61,981 nucleotides of DNA from Stenomitos rutilans HA7619-LM2. Lineage in GTDB: Bacteria > Cyanobacteriota > Cyanobacteriia > Leptolyngbyales > Leptolyngbyaceae. Positions within the stretch are counted from its first letter, which is position 1; every line of letters starts with the position of its first letter. Below the pieces are notes generated by a model, which made no database searches, had not been told where the DNA came from, and saw only the letters and a program-made list of their open reading frames with translations. The stretch lies in NCBI GenBank assembly GCA_019358945.1, contig JAHHIE010000039.1:1-61981 (forward strand), given 5' to 3'. Made by a program: the position numbers and the translations under genes. Positions 52,013 through 59,472 of the stretch are shown piece after piece.

Positions 52013-53672
52013 ACAGTTCTAACGGCTGACCGCTGACAGCCTCCAACCCCTTCCCCGACTGTAGTAGGCTCAGAGGCAAAGGTTCCTGGCTCAAATACCT
52101 AGCATACGCACCGCTGAGATACTGACGGTAAGTAGTCTGTTGGGCAACGTGGGTTTCAAAGAACGCCAGACTTAATGCACTCAGATATCCACGGGCGATC
52201 GACGGATCGGAACCTGCCAAACTTGAGGGAATCTTCAACACACCCGAATCATCTGGCGCACCGCCCAGCACGGAAAAATGGGTACCATGCGTGATGAGCA
52301 CAAGGTAGCGATTGGGCGTTGTCAGCCAGGTAAAAGGGCGGATCTGCTCCAGCACGGCAGGCGTTACTGCATCATCGCTGCCTGCAACCAGCATCGTAGG
52401 CACCTGAATCTGGCTCAAACTAACCCGACCCAGTAGGCTACTGGTGATAGGGTTAACCGCCAGCACTGCCTTAATGCGGCTATCCTGCAAGCTTTCCGCT
52501 GTCGGTGGTAGGGTTAACGCCTGACATTGCACCAACAGGGCAAGGTTGAACGATCGTTCGCTTTGGCAATCCTGTTGGAGTTGCGCGACGTTAAGTGGTG
52601 CACCTGCTAATGCCAGTGCTGCATAGCCACCTTGAGAATGCCCCATCACGCCAACCTGTTGAAGATTGAGTGCTTGAAGAGCCGTATCGGTACGCGATCG
52701 ATGTTCGAGTGCATCCAACAACCGTTTGACATCCAGCGGCTGGTTAACCAACTCAGCTACATCAGGCTCGGTTGCTCGTCCAGCCAGAAATTGTCGGTAC
52801 CGTTGAGCGCTATTACCAGGGCTTTCGGGTACGGCAACCGCAAACCCATGTGATGCCAGATGGATGGCGAGATAGGCAAAGGTATTGCGATCGGACGCTG
52901 CACCATGTAGTAAGACGATCAGAGGAATCGATGTTTTGTCTCCAGCGTTTCGTTCTGGAAGATACAGATCGACGGGGACAGTGCGGGCTTGCTCGGTCAA
53001 CTGAAACGTTTGTCGCCGCCAGCGGACTGAGCCTGGTTGTTGCAGTTTTGGGCGCTGGGCAAAGTCGATCGAGGGTTGGGCAGTTGCCTCTGCGATCGCG
53101 ATTTGTTGAACGGCAGCGATCACCTGCTGCTGTTGCTGCATACCCATTGTGAATGTTCTTACCAGCGCCAGGCCCGCTTTGAGGTCAAGTCGCACACTGG
53201 GTGAAGGATAGTGGCGCAGCACATTCACAACCGTAACGCCTTGGGGATCGGCAGCGGCTAAGAGAAAGGCTGCCCGCAGCGCATAAAAGCCGTTTTGTCC
53301 AGCGTCGGTCTGCACGATCGTACCAGCCTGTTGCAGGATCGCCTCTCCCAACCGCGTGTAAGTGATTTGGGAGATGAGTACAGGGCTGACAGATGCCCGT
53401 TGCTGAAGCCACGATCGCAGTTGACCAACCTGCTGTGGGTTCGCACGCTTGGTATAAAACGCTAACTCGTCGTTAACTTTGCCCTGCCTGGCGTAAAGTT
53501 CCAACGAATCCACCGACAGCGAGAACTGAAGTGGCCCAAAGAACATAGTAATACGGTCAGCAGCCGTAGCGGGTAAGGCGGCGATCGCGCTGGAGATAAC
53601 CCCAAAACTAAGCGATCGCGTCAGGTTCACCCAACTCCGCTGCGCGAAAAACGAACGCAGTAGTTGCTTCAT
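51966..53672 (-). CDS. Alpha/beta hydrolase with DUF1400 N-terminal domain
   Basis: 568 residues, exported (signal FGVISSAIAALPATAA). Residues about 38-175 form the DUF1400 domain (FFGPLQFSLSVDSLELYARQGKV, INQITYTRLG-like, TVVNVLRHYPSPSVRLDL) found upstream of cyanobacterial hydrolases. The hydrolase then has LIVLLHGAASDRNTFAYLA, nucleophile GHSQGGYAALALAG and a late LITHGTHFSVLGG with the catalytic His. The last ~30 residues (SGKGLEAVSGQPLELFSRCL...) are encoded by a spacer repeat and by antisense of ldcA, so the native stop was probably upstream. The substrate is unknown (lipase-like). The start overlaps the next gene by 4 bases. Confidence 0.87.
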   Translation of the reverse strand: MKQLLRSFFAQRSWVNLTRSLSFGVISSAIAALPATAADRITMFFGPLQFSLSVDSLELYARQGKVNDELAFYTKRANPQQVGQLRSWLQQRASVSPVLISQITYTRLGEAILQQAGTIVQTDAGQNGFYALRAAFLLAAADPQGVTVVNVLRHYPSPSVRLDLKAGLALVRTFTMGMQQQQQVIAAVQQIAIAEATAQPSIDFAQRPKLQQPGSVRWRRQTFQLTEQARTVPVDLYLPERNAGDKTSIPLIVLLHGAASDRNTFAYLAIHLASHGFAVAVPESPGNSAQRYRQFLAGRATEPDVAELVNQPLDVKRLLDALEHRSRTDTALQALNLQQVGVMGHSQGGYAALALAGAPLNVAQLQQDCQSERSFNLALLVQCQALTLPPTAESLQDSRIKAVLAVNPITSSLLGRVSLSQIQVPTMLVAGSDDAVTPAVLEQIRPFTWLTTPNRYLVLITHGTHFSVLGGAPDDSGVLKIPSSLAGSDPSIARGYLSALSLAFFETHVAQQTTYRQYLSGAYARYLSQEPLPLSLLQSGKGLEAVSGQPLELFSRCLKALDRRLIAP

Positions 53673-54025
53673 GCCGTCGGATCAATCATTCTCACAATCC
53701 AGGAAACGATGGTTGAAACAATCGTTAATGCAACTGCCCCAATCAGCGCTGTCAGGAATCCCGCAATGTGAAAGCCTGGCGTAATCGCGGCAACCAGCCA
53801 AAACGTAAAGGCATTGATCACAAACAAAAATAAGCCCAGGGTCACAATCGTCAACGGTAGCGTGAGGATTGTCAAGATGGGTCGAACGATCGCATTGACT
53901 ACACCCAAAACTACCGCCCCAATCAGCGCAGCAGTGAACGTGTCAATCTTAAAGCCCGGTACAAAGTGGGCTGTAATCACTAGCGATACAGCCGTTGCCA
54001 GCCAAGTCAAAATAAAATGCAGCAT
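53669..54025 (-). CDS. Phage-holin-family-IV-like small membrane protein
   Basis: 118 residues with four hydrophobic helices in two similar halves: FILTWLATAVSLVITAHFVPGFKIDTFTAALIGAVVLGVVNAIVRPI and FVINAFTFWLVAAITPGFHIAGFLTALIGAVALTIVSTIVSWIV. The repeated PGF-x(3)-F/G-TALIGAV motif shows an internal duplication. Such proteins are common in cyanobacteria, and the holin name reflects the family only. It is transcribed just ahead of the DUF1400 hydrolase with an ATGA overlap, so the two are cotranslated. Confidence 0.8.
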   Translation of the reverse strand: MLHFILTWLATAVSLVITAHFVPGFKIDTFTAALIGAVVLGVVNAIVRPILTILTLPLTIVTLGLFLFVINAFTFWLVAAITPGFHIAGFLTALIGAVALTIVSTIVSWIVRMIDPTA

Positions 54026-54439
54026 TGCTCTTAGTCAGAAGATATCTAGAAGAATGGCTGAGCCATTTGCCGAAAGCATAAATCAGCCTGTGTATTCACT
54101 ATAGTCACCTTGGTAGGCCAGCCGTATCTCAGGGACAACTCAGAGGTAAATCAGGTGGCTGAAACACACTCTAGTGGTCTGTCAAGACTTATTTTGTGAG
54201 TTTCTCACTTACAAAATAACAACCTTCACTAAACCCAAAGCACAAAATCAAAACTGACGAACCACTAGGGCGCGTCATCAATTCTTTGGCAAAAACTTGT
54301 GGTATCAGCCTTGCCGCGCCCGTCCCAATAAATCAGCTAGGGGCTGTAAGCCTTGATTCTTAGGCAATGAGCCGACAATTGTTGACAGCCCTAGTATCAA
54401 GCATCTTGCACTCATCGCCTCACTGAGCGATCGCCCATC
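54026..54439. other. Intergenic region holding structured element copy C
   Basis: 414 bases, with copy C at 54266-54395 (listed separately). A short palindrome gtgagtttctcac, with ttatttt and aaaataa just outside it, lies near 54190-54215. No gene supported. Confidence 0.4.
54266..54395 (+). ncRNA. Structured element, copy C (possible HEARO/omega-RNA-like)
   Basis: Stem 1 pairs gggcgcg (54268-54274) with cgcgccc (about 54315-54321) around tcatcaattc and ttgtggtatcagccttgc. Stem 2 pairs ctaggggctg with cagccctag (54386-54394), one base shorter than in copy A, around taagccttg. Conserved with copy A through gcgcgtcatcaatt, gtatcancctt, ccgcgcccgtcc, ctaggggctgnaa and ttgacagcc. The bases just upstream (aaaactgacgaaccact) differ from copy A. 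Confidence 0.5.
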
Positions 54440-54658
54440 ATGGAAACCTCTCTCGTTAGCCCTCTCCAATTCTGCCTCAAGCAAATCTTGCCCTTTGCCT
54501 TTAGCTTTTTGGATGATGCACTACTGCTGCTACTGCCCCGTCTCGGCTTGCATGTAGATGGACTACACTGGCTATCGCCTGTTCTCTTCAGCGGCACGCT
54601 CCTATACTGGTTGGGACAGTTTTGCTACTGTCACTACCGCACTTCACTCGTTCATTGA
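54440..54658 (+). CDS. Small hypothetical protein
   Basis: 72 residues with Leu-rich hydrophobic stretches (FCLKQILPFAFSFLDDALLLLLPRLGLHVDGLHWLSPVLFSGTLLYWLGQF) and no recognised domain. It could be a small membrane protein or a chance frame. No ribosome-binding site is evident. The following 12-base palindrome gcactaaagtgc (54663-54674) may help end transcription. Confidence 0.3.
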   Translation: METSLVSPLQFCLKQILPFAFSFLDDALLLLLPRLGLHVDGLHWLSPVLFSGTLLYWLGQFCYCHYRTSLVH

Positions 54659-54678
54659 ACGCACTAAAGTGCCTCAGT

Positions 54679-55590
54679 TTACAGGCTAAAACCGTCTTTT
54701 AAGCGTTTCAGTTTAGATAGAAGTTTGTCTTCAAATGAAACGCGAAGGTTTCCCGATCGTGTAATTTCCTCCTTAATAAAGGCTGGACTTCTAAAATTAA
54801 TGCTTGGGATCAGAAAAATTAAAGATGTGTAATGGGAAAAACCAGACCACCACGGTTGCCACGCATTAATGTGGTAATTAAATTCTGAATGCTGGAGAAG
54901 CTGCATGTCGATCGCGACAGGTAACGCATTCCCATAAGCGCCATGTTGCGGCACGTGGGAAAACATTATGCAGTGATAACGATCGGCTAACTCACATTTC
55001 AGCTCGTAGGAGTCACTCATCACCACGATCGGGAATGTTGAGCGAGGAAGAATCTTTTTTTCAATGATTTGAAACACGCGCTGCTTTAACGCATCGTCAA
55101 CAGCCCCATCTGCTTTACCAATAAATTGATCGCCAGCCCGAATACTCAACACTTCATATTCAGGCTTTGTCAGCTTCTCAGCAATTGATCGTGTGACACT
55201 CTCATTAAAACAGTAAAACTTCTTTGCAAACGCGCGCGTTGCCGCTGGAAGGGATGTTCTGTTCCAATCACCCAGATTGGTACACAGATAAAGCTCCTCT
55301 TCCTGGGAGTTCAAAAACCGATCAACTTGGGCATACATCTCTTGGTGTTCATGCGTCTCAAAAAATTCTTGAGCCGTTGCAATGTTATGCGCTTCACCCA
55401 GATGAAAAAACGATGGGTCAAACTCAATGAGAGTAGAAAAATCTGTTTGGCTTACATCGACTCTAAGTTCGCATCCAGTGGCTTCTAATCGTTCAAATAA
55501 GTGGCAGGTACCTCTGATGAAATCACCCAATCCTGGTGGGTTGTGTTGCCATTGCTTGCCTGCTTTATACGTTTGAATAATCTTTTTCAT
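54679..55590 (-). CDS. Uncharacterised protein, possibly a fucosyltransferase-like GT
   Basis: 303 residues without signal peptide. The pattern GLGDFIRGTCHLFERLEATGCELRVDVS at the N-terminus, a central VLSIRAGDQFIGK and IVVMSDSYELKCELADRYHCIMFSHVPQHGAYGN resembles O-fucosyltransferase/GT-B-fold enzymes that bind GDP-sugars, but this is a visual impression, not a confirmed family. A further segment, HYTSLIFLIPSINFRSPAF, is conserved-looking. It stands alone with AT-rich flanks and weak codon resemblance to its neighbours. Confidence 0.6.
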   Translation of the reverse strand: MKKIIQTYKAGKQWQHNPPGLGDFIRGTCHLFERLEATGCELRVDVSQTDFSTLIEFDPSFFHLGEAHNIATAQEFFETHEHQEMYAQVDRFLNSQEEELYLCTNLGDWNRTSLPAATRAFAKKFYCFNESVTRSIAEKLTKPEYEVLSIRAGDQFIGKADGAVDDALKQRVFQIIEKKILPRSTFPIVVMSDSYELKCELADRYHCIMFSHVPQHGAYGNALPVAIDMQLLQHSEFNYHINAWQPWWSGFSHYTSLIFLIPSINFRSPAFIKEEITRSGNLRVSFEDKLLSKLKRLKDGFSL

Positions 55591-55751
55591 CGCGGCACCT
55601 GTATACGTTACGGCAGAATTCAGGAGTCAAAAGTTAGGAATGACGAAGGCTAAATGTAAGGCTTTCAATCCCAAATCTGTACTTCATTTAGTTACAAATC
55701 GCTGTAAAACCTGCGATCGCAAAGCCTACAAGCCGCTCAGATTCTAGTCGC

Positions 55752-56513
55752 TCAAAGGATGGTCTTGCCGCCATCCACCACCAACGCGGCACCGTGCATC
55801 AAAGCAGGCGCGTCACTGGCAAGAAAGAGTGCCACTTGGGCAATCTCAGCGGGATCGCCCAGCCGTCCAATTGGCATGGTGGCAATGCCTTCTGCTTTGG
55901 CCTGAGCCGGATCAGCCGCTTGAGCGAATTCGCCTTGTAGCATGGGTGTTTCAATCGGCCCAGGACACAAAGCATTAATGCGAATATTCTCTTTAGCGTA
56001 CTCCAATGCTAGGGCACGGGTGAACGATAGGACGGCTCCTTTGCTCGCACAGTAGGCCGCGTATAAGGGTTGAGCCACGATCGCCAGTTCTGATGCAGTG
56101 TTAATCACAACTCCACCACCCTGCTGCTGCATTTTTGGGATCGCCTGCTGGCAGAGGTAGAACACCGATTTGAAATTGACTGCCATCACGCGCTCTAGGG
56201 CTTCTGCATCCGTTTTCACAAATGGTTCAATGATGGCAATTCCCGCATTGTTATAAAGAATATCGATGCGTCCATAGGTATTACAGCAGTACGTGATCGC
56301 CTGCACACACGCCGCTTCCGTAGACAAGTCGGCAGCCAAAAAGTGAAATTGCCCCTCTGCCTGCAAGGTTGCTGCGAGTGCCTGCCCTGCCACCTCATTG
56401 CGATCGACTCCCAAAACCTGCGCGCCTTCTGCGGTAAACAACGCTGCCGCCGATCGCCCAATACCAGATGCAACGCCCGTTATTAATGCTACTTTGCCAC
56501 TTAGCCGACTCAT
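55752..56513 (-). CDS. Short-chain dehydrogenase/reductase (classical SDR)
   Basis: 253 residues. NAD(P)-binding motif ALITGVASGIGRSAA, structural motif ILYNNAGIAI, catalytic Ser in VINTASELAI and Tyr/Lys in YAAYCASKGAVLSF, then LCPGPIETPML and ALVVDGG. The acidic residue after the second strand (LGVDRNE) suggests NAD(H) preference. It is divergent from the creatininase gene with 120 bases between them, so they could share a control region. The substrate is unknown. Confidence 0.93.
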   Translation of the reverse strand: MSRLSGKVALITGVASGIGRSAAALFTAEGAQVLGVDRNEVAGQALAATLQAEGQFHFLAADLSTEAACVQAITYCCNTYGRIDILYNNAGIAIIEPFVKTDAEALERVMAVNFKSVFYLCQQAIPKMQQQGGGVVINTASELAIVAQPLYAAYCASKGAVLSFTRALALEYAKENIRINALCPGPIETPMLQGEFAQAADPAQAKAEGIATMPIGRLGDPAEIAQVALFLASDAPALMHGAALVVDGGKTIL

Positions 56514-56633
56514 CGGTTACTTCCTTTATGACGTTTTTTATGACGTAGATATGGTTGGTGCTGAGGGAGGAAAGGGTGCTAGCTGAACATCCTATGCGGT
56601 CGATCGTGTAAAGTCCAATTAGATCGTTTAGGT

Positions 56634-57404
56634 GTGAGCATGAGTGCCTTGTTGATGAGTTCGTTGAGTTGGGTGGCTTACCAGGAGCGATTGCAGAAGG
56701 ACGATCTGGTGCTGCTGCTGCCCTGTGGCGCGCTAGAGCAGCATGGCCCACATTTGCCGTTGGGAACGGATGCCTTGTTGAGTGGGGCGATCGCGCAAGC
56801 CGTAGCCGAGAGAATTAACGGGCTGGTGGCACCAACGCTGAGCTATGGCTACAAATCGCAGCCCAAATCGGGTGGCGGGCAGCATTTTCCGGGTACCACC
56901 AGCCTGGATGGACAAAGCTTGAGTCAGATGACGCGCGATGTCGTTCGTGAATTTGCCCGTCATGGGATCAAGAACTTGGTTGTGGTCGATGGACACTACG
57001 AAAATCAGTGGTTTTTGACGGAAGGGATTGATCTGGCGCTGCGGGAATTGGGAATCGCCAATCCCCTCCGTATCATGCGCCTGGAATATTGGGACTTTTG
57101 CACCGAAGCCACGCTCAACCATGTCTTTCCTGATGGCTTTCCAGGATTTGCGCTGGAACACGCGGCTGTCATTGAAACCTCGCTCATGCTGCACTTCTAC
57201 CCCGATTTGGTGGCGTTGGATCAGCTTCCTACCGATCCACCTGCCAACTTTCCACCCTATGATGTATACCCCACTCGCATAGAATGGATACCTCCATCGG
57301 GTGTTCTTTCCTCAGCCCAGGGAGCCACTGCTACAAAAGGTTTGTTGATGGCAGAGCAAATTACGGCTAGTATTGCAGCGGCGATTCAGCATGAGTTTGG
57401 TTGA
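56634..57404 (+). CDS. Creatininase (creatinine amidohydrolase) family protein
   Basis: 256 residues from a GTG start. Metal and active-site residues are in LPCGALEQHGPHLPLGTDALL, YGYKSQPKSGGGQHFPGTTSLDG, VVVDGHYENQWFLTEGIDLALREL, YWDFC and GFALEHAAVIETSLML. These match the Pseudomonas creatininase sequence closely, as I recall it, including GHYEN and the SGGGNHFPGTT block. That favours a genuine creatinine/creatine-type amidohydrolase over the mycofactocin or general families. A lipoprotein solute-binding gene and a cysteine hydrolase gene follow on the same strand. Confidence 0.88.
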   Translation: MSMSALLMSSLSWVAYQERLQKDDLVLLLPCGALEQHGPHLPLGTDALLSGAIAQAVAERINGLVAPTLSYGYKSQPKSGGGQHFPGTTSLDGQSLSQMTRDVVREFARHGIKNLVVVDGHYENQWFLTEGIDLALRELGIANPLRIMRLEYWDFCTEATLNHVFPDGFPGFALEHAAVIETSLMLHFYPDLVALDQLPTDPPANFPPYDVYPTRIEWIPPSGVLSSAQGATATKGLLMAEQITASIAAAIQHEFG

Positions 57405-57622
57405 GGCAGAGGGCAGAAGGTAAAAGGCAAAGGGTAAAAGGCAAAAGCAGTTGTTGGTTGTTAGCTTTTGGTTGTTAGAAAGAAGCTGATGGCTGATAGC
57501 TGATAGCTGACCGCTATTTCCTCAAAACTCTCTACTCCTTGGCTAAACTTTTCCTGTCTGCTGTATTGGTGGTTGCATTCTCCACTCGTTACAAATGTAA
57601 AAATTTTGCGTTAGCTACAAGG
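57405..57622. repeat. Repeat block upstream of the solute-binding protein gene
   Basis: ggcagagggcagaaggtaaaaggc, gttgttggttgttagc, then gctgatggctgatagctgatagctgaccgct and aaaactc. This is the same repeat trio as 42770-43000, in the same order. Confidence 0.6.
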
Positions 57623-58696
57623 ATGGCAGAATTGATGAATTTCTCTAAGTCACCCCGTTGGACTCGGCGGCAGGCGTTGTGGATGATGACTGGCGCGATC
57701 GCAGGTGCCAGTGTTCATGCGTGTGCGAAACCGTCCGAAGCACCCTCTGCTCAGTCATCGTCGTCTCCGGCAGCATCGACTGGAGCAGGAGCAGGAACGG
57801 CATCAATGGGCATTACCACCTGGATTGGCAACACTCCGCTGTATATTGCTCAGGAGAAAGGCTTTTTCAAAGATCTGGGGCTGGCCTTAACGATCAAGGT
57901 GTTTGATACGGTGGCTCAGGCATTTCCAGCCTTTACGTCTGGTCAGTTGGATGGGTTGGCACCTGTGACCTCTGAAGCAGTGACGTTGGCTTCCAAAGGG
58001 GTCGATTTTAAGGTTGTGACAGTGGAAGATACATCCGTTGGTGCCGATGTCATCCTGGCGCGCAACAGCATTAAGAGCATTAAGGATTTCAAGGGCAAAA
58101 AAATTGCGGTAGAGCTGGGAGGCATTGGTCATTTCTTCGTGCTGCAAATTTTGGCAGAGGCAGGGCTGACCGCAAAGGATGTCACCCTGGTCAACACACC
58201 GCCCGATGCTGCTGCTGCCGCGTTTCAGACGGGCAAAGTGGAAATTGCCTACTCTTACTCGCCGTTTAGCAATCAGGCGATCGCGGCTCAAAAAGATGGG
58301 CGCGTGATTTATAGCTCGAAGCAAATGCCTACGGCGATCGCAGACCTTTACATCTTCAGCACAAAATTTGTGCAAGCGAACCCCAAAACCATTGCGGCGT
58401 TTGTCGAAGGCAACCTTAAGGGCGTAGAGTTTCTGAAGACAAACCGCAAGGAAGGCTTAGAAATTGGTGCTGCTAAGCTCAAAATTAAGCCCGAAGAGTT
58501 GGATCAGCAGCTTAAAGGGATTCGCATTCCCGACAAGGCAACAAATGTGGCGATGTTGGGCGATGCGAACAGTGACCAATATTTGCTGAAGCCAATGACA
58601 AAACTGGCCTCTTTCTTGAAAGATCAGGGACAAATTCAAACGGTGCCTGATCTCACCAAAGTGCTGGAACCGCAGTATGTGACGGCGATGAAGTAA
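57623..58696 (+). CDS. ABC transporter substrate-binding lipoprotein (NitT/TauT-like)
   Basis: About 357 residues from MAELMNFSKS; the RBS aagg precedes it. The N-terminus has a twin-Arg-like RRQALWMMTGAIAGASVHACAK, with a possible lipobox ending at Cys. After a Ser/Ala-rich linker, the NMT1/THI5-like fold follows: TWIGNTPLYIAQEKGFFKDLGL, FDTVAQAFPAFTSGQLDGLAPVTSEAV, KSIKDFKGKKIAVELGGIGHFFVLQILAEAGL and EIAYSYSPF. It binds a small anion or nitrogenous solute. No permease or ATPase gene is in the window. It follows the creatininase, so a shared substrate is possible. Confidence 0.9.
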   Translation: MAELMNFSKSPRWTRRQALWMMTGAIAGASVHACAKPSEAPSAQSSSSPAASTGAGAGTASMGITTWIGNTPLYIAQEKGFFKDLGLALTIKVFDTVAQAFPAFTSGQLDGLAPVTSEAVTLASKGVDFKVVTVEDTSVGADVILARNSIKSIKDFKGKKIAVELGGIGHFFVLQILAEAGLTAKDVTLVNTPPDAAAAAFQTGKVEIAYSYSPFSNQAIAAQKDGRVIYSSKQMPTAIADLYIFSTKFVQANPKTIAAFVEGNLKGVEFLKTNRKEGLEIGAAKLKIKPEELDQQLKGIRIPDKATNVAMLGDANSDQYLLKPMTKLASFLKDQGQIQTVPDLTKVLEPQYVTAMK

Positions 58697-58736
58697 AGCC
58701 CAAATGATGTAGAGCGAATTACAGGCACGATCGCAG

Positions 58737-59435
58737 ATGGCTAGCTTTGATCATTCATCATCCCTGGTGGCTGCTCCCCACCCTTTTCCGATCGACCTGA
58801 GCCAAACTGCTCTCCTGGTAGTTGATATGCAGAATGACTTCTGCCATCCAGAGGGATTCTGTGGTCATAATCTGGGGGCTGATTTGTCAGCAGTGAGCGC
58901 GATCGTCCCTCGCATTCAGGCAGTGATTGAGTGGTGTCGCAGTCGTAGCTTTTGGGTTGTCTACACCCGCGAAAGCCATCAGGCAGATTTAGGTGATCTT
59001 CCACCCAGCAAGCAACTCCGGTATAGCAATGCTGGTTATCCAGTCGGCACACCGGGAAACATGGGGCGGTTTCTTGTGCGAGGCGAACCTGGTACTGCCC
59101 TGCTGGATGCTTTCACACCGTTGGCGACGGAACTTCAACTGGACAAGCCTGCCCAATCCATCTTCATTGGTACAGATTTAGAGATTAAGTTGCGCGATCG
59201 CAGTATCACTCACCTCTTGCTGACAGGCGTCACGACCCAATGCTGCGTACTGGCAACCTACCGCCACGCCACCGACCTCGGTTTCTACTGTTTGCTGCTC
59301 GAAGACTGTTGTGCGGCTTTTAGCGACAGTGACCATCAAGCCGCGATCGAGGTTGTGCAAAGTGAAAACGGCGCGATCGGCTGGGTTGCCAACTCGGAAA
59401 CGCTCTTTACCACTCCGTGGGGACGTTACATGTAA
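58737..59435 (+). CDS. Isochorismatase-family cysteine hydrolase
   Basis: 232 residues. Catalytic triad: Asp in LVVDMQNDFCHPEG, Lys in QLDKPAQS or nearby, and Cys in LLTGVTTQCCVLATYRHATDLGFY. The fold matches nicotinamidase, N-carbamoylsarcosine amidase and biuret hydrolase. The context (creatininase and a NitT-like binding protein on the same strand) favours an amide/ureide substrate. The last residues WGRYM and stop lie inside a dispersed palindrome (59417-59444), so the native C-terminus may have been replaced. Confidence 0.88.
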   Translation: MASFDHSSSLVAAPHPFPIDLSQTALLVVDMQNDFCHPEGFCGHNLGADLSAVSAIVPRIQAVIEWCRSRSFWVVYTRESHQADLGDLPPSKQLRYSNAGYPVGTPGNMGRFLVRGEPGTALLDAFTPLATELQLDKPAQSIFIGTDLEIKLRDRSITHLLLTGVTTQCCVLATYRHATDLGFYCLLLEDCCAAFSDSDHQAAIEVVQSENGAIGWVANSETLFTTPWGRYM

Positions 59436-59444
59436 CGTCCCTAC
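59417..59444. repeat. Palindromic dispersed repeat (gggacgttaca/tgtaacgtccc)
   Basis: 28-base palindrome with one mismatch, gtggggacgttaca plus tgtaacgtccctac. It is a common repeat type in cyanobacterial genomes. It encodes the end and stop of the cysteine hydrolase and could serve as its terminator hairpin. Confidence 0.75.
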
Positions 59445-59472
59445 AGAATGATTTTGGCTGCTTGCAGTGCCG

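Noticed and set aside
53669-54025. Prophage signature from a holin-family gene
   Set aside because: No other phage gene around; the family is common in cyanobacterial chromosomes.
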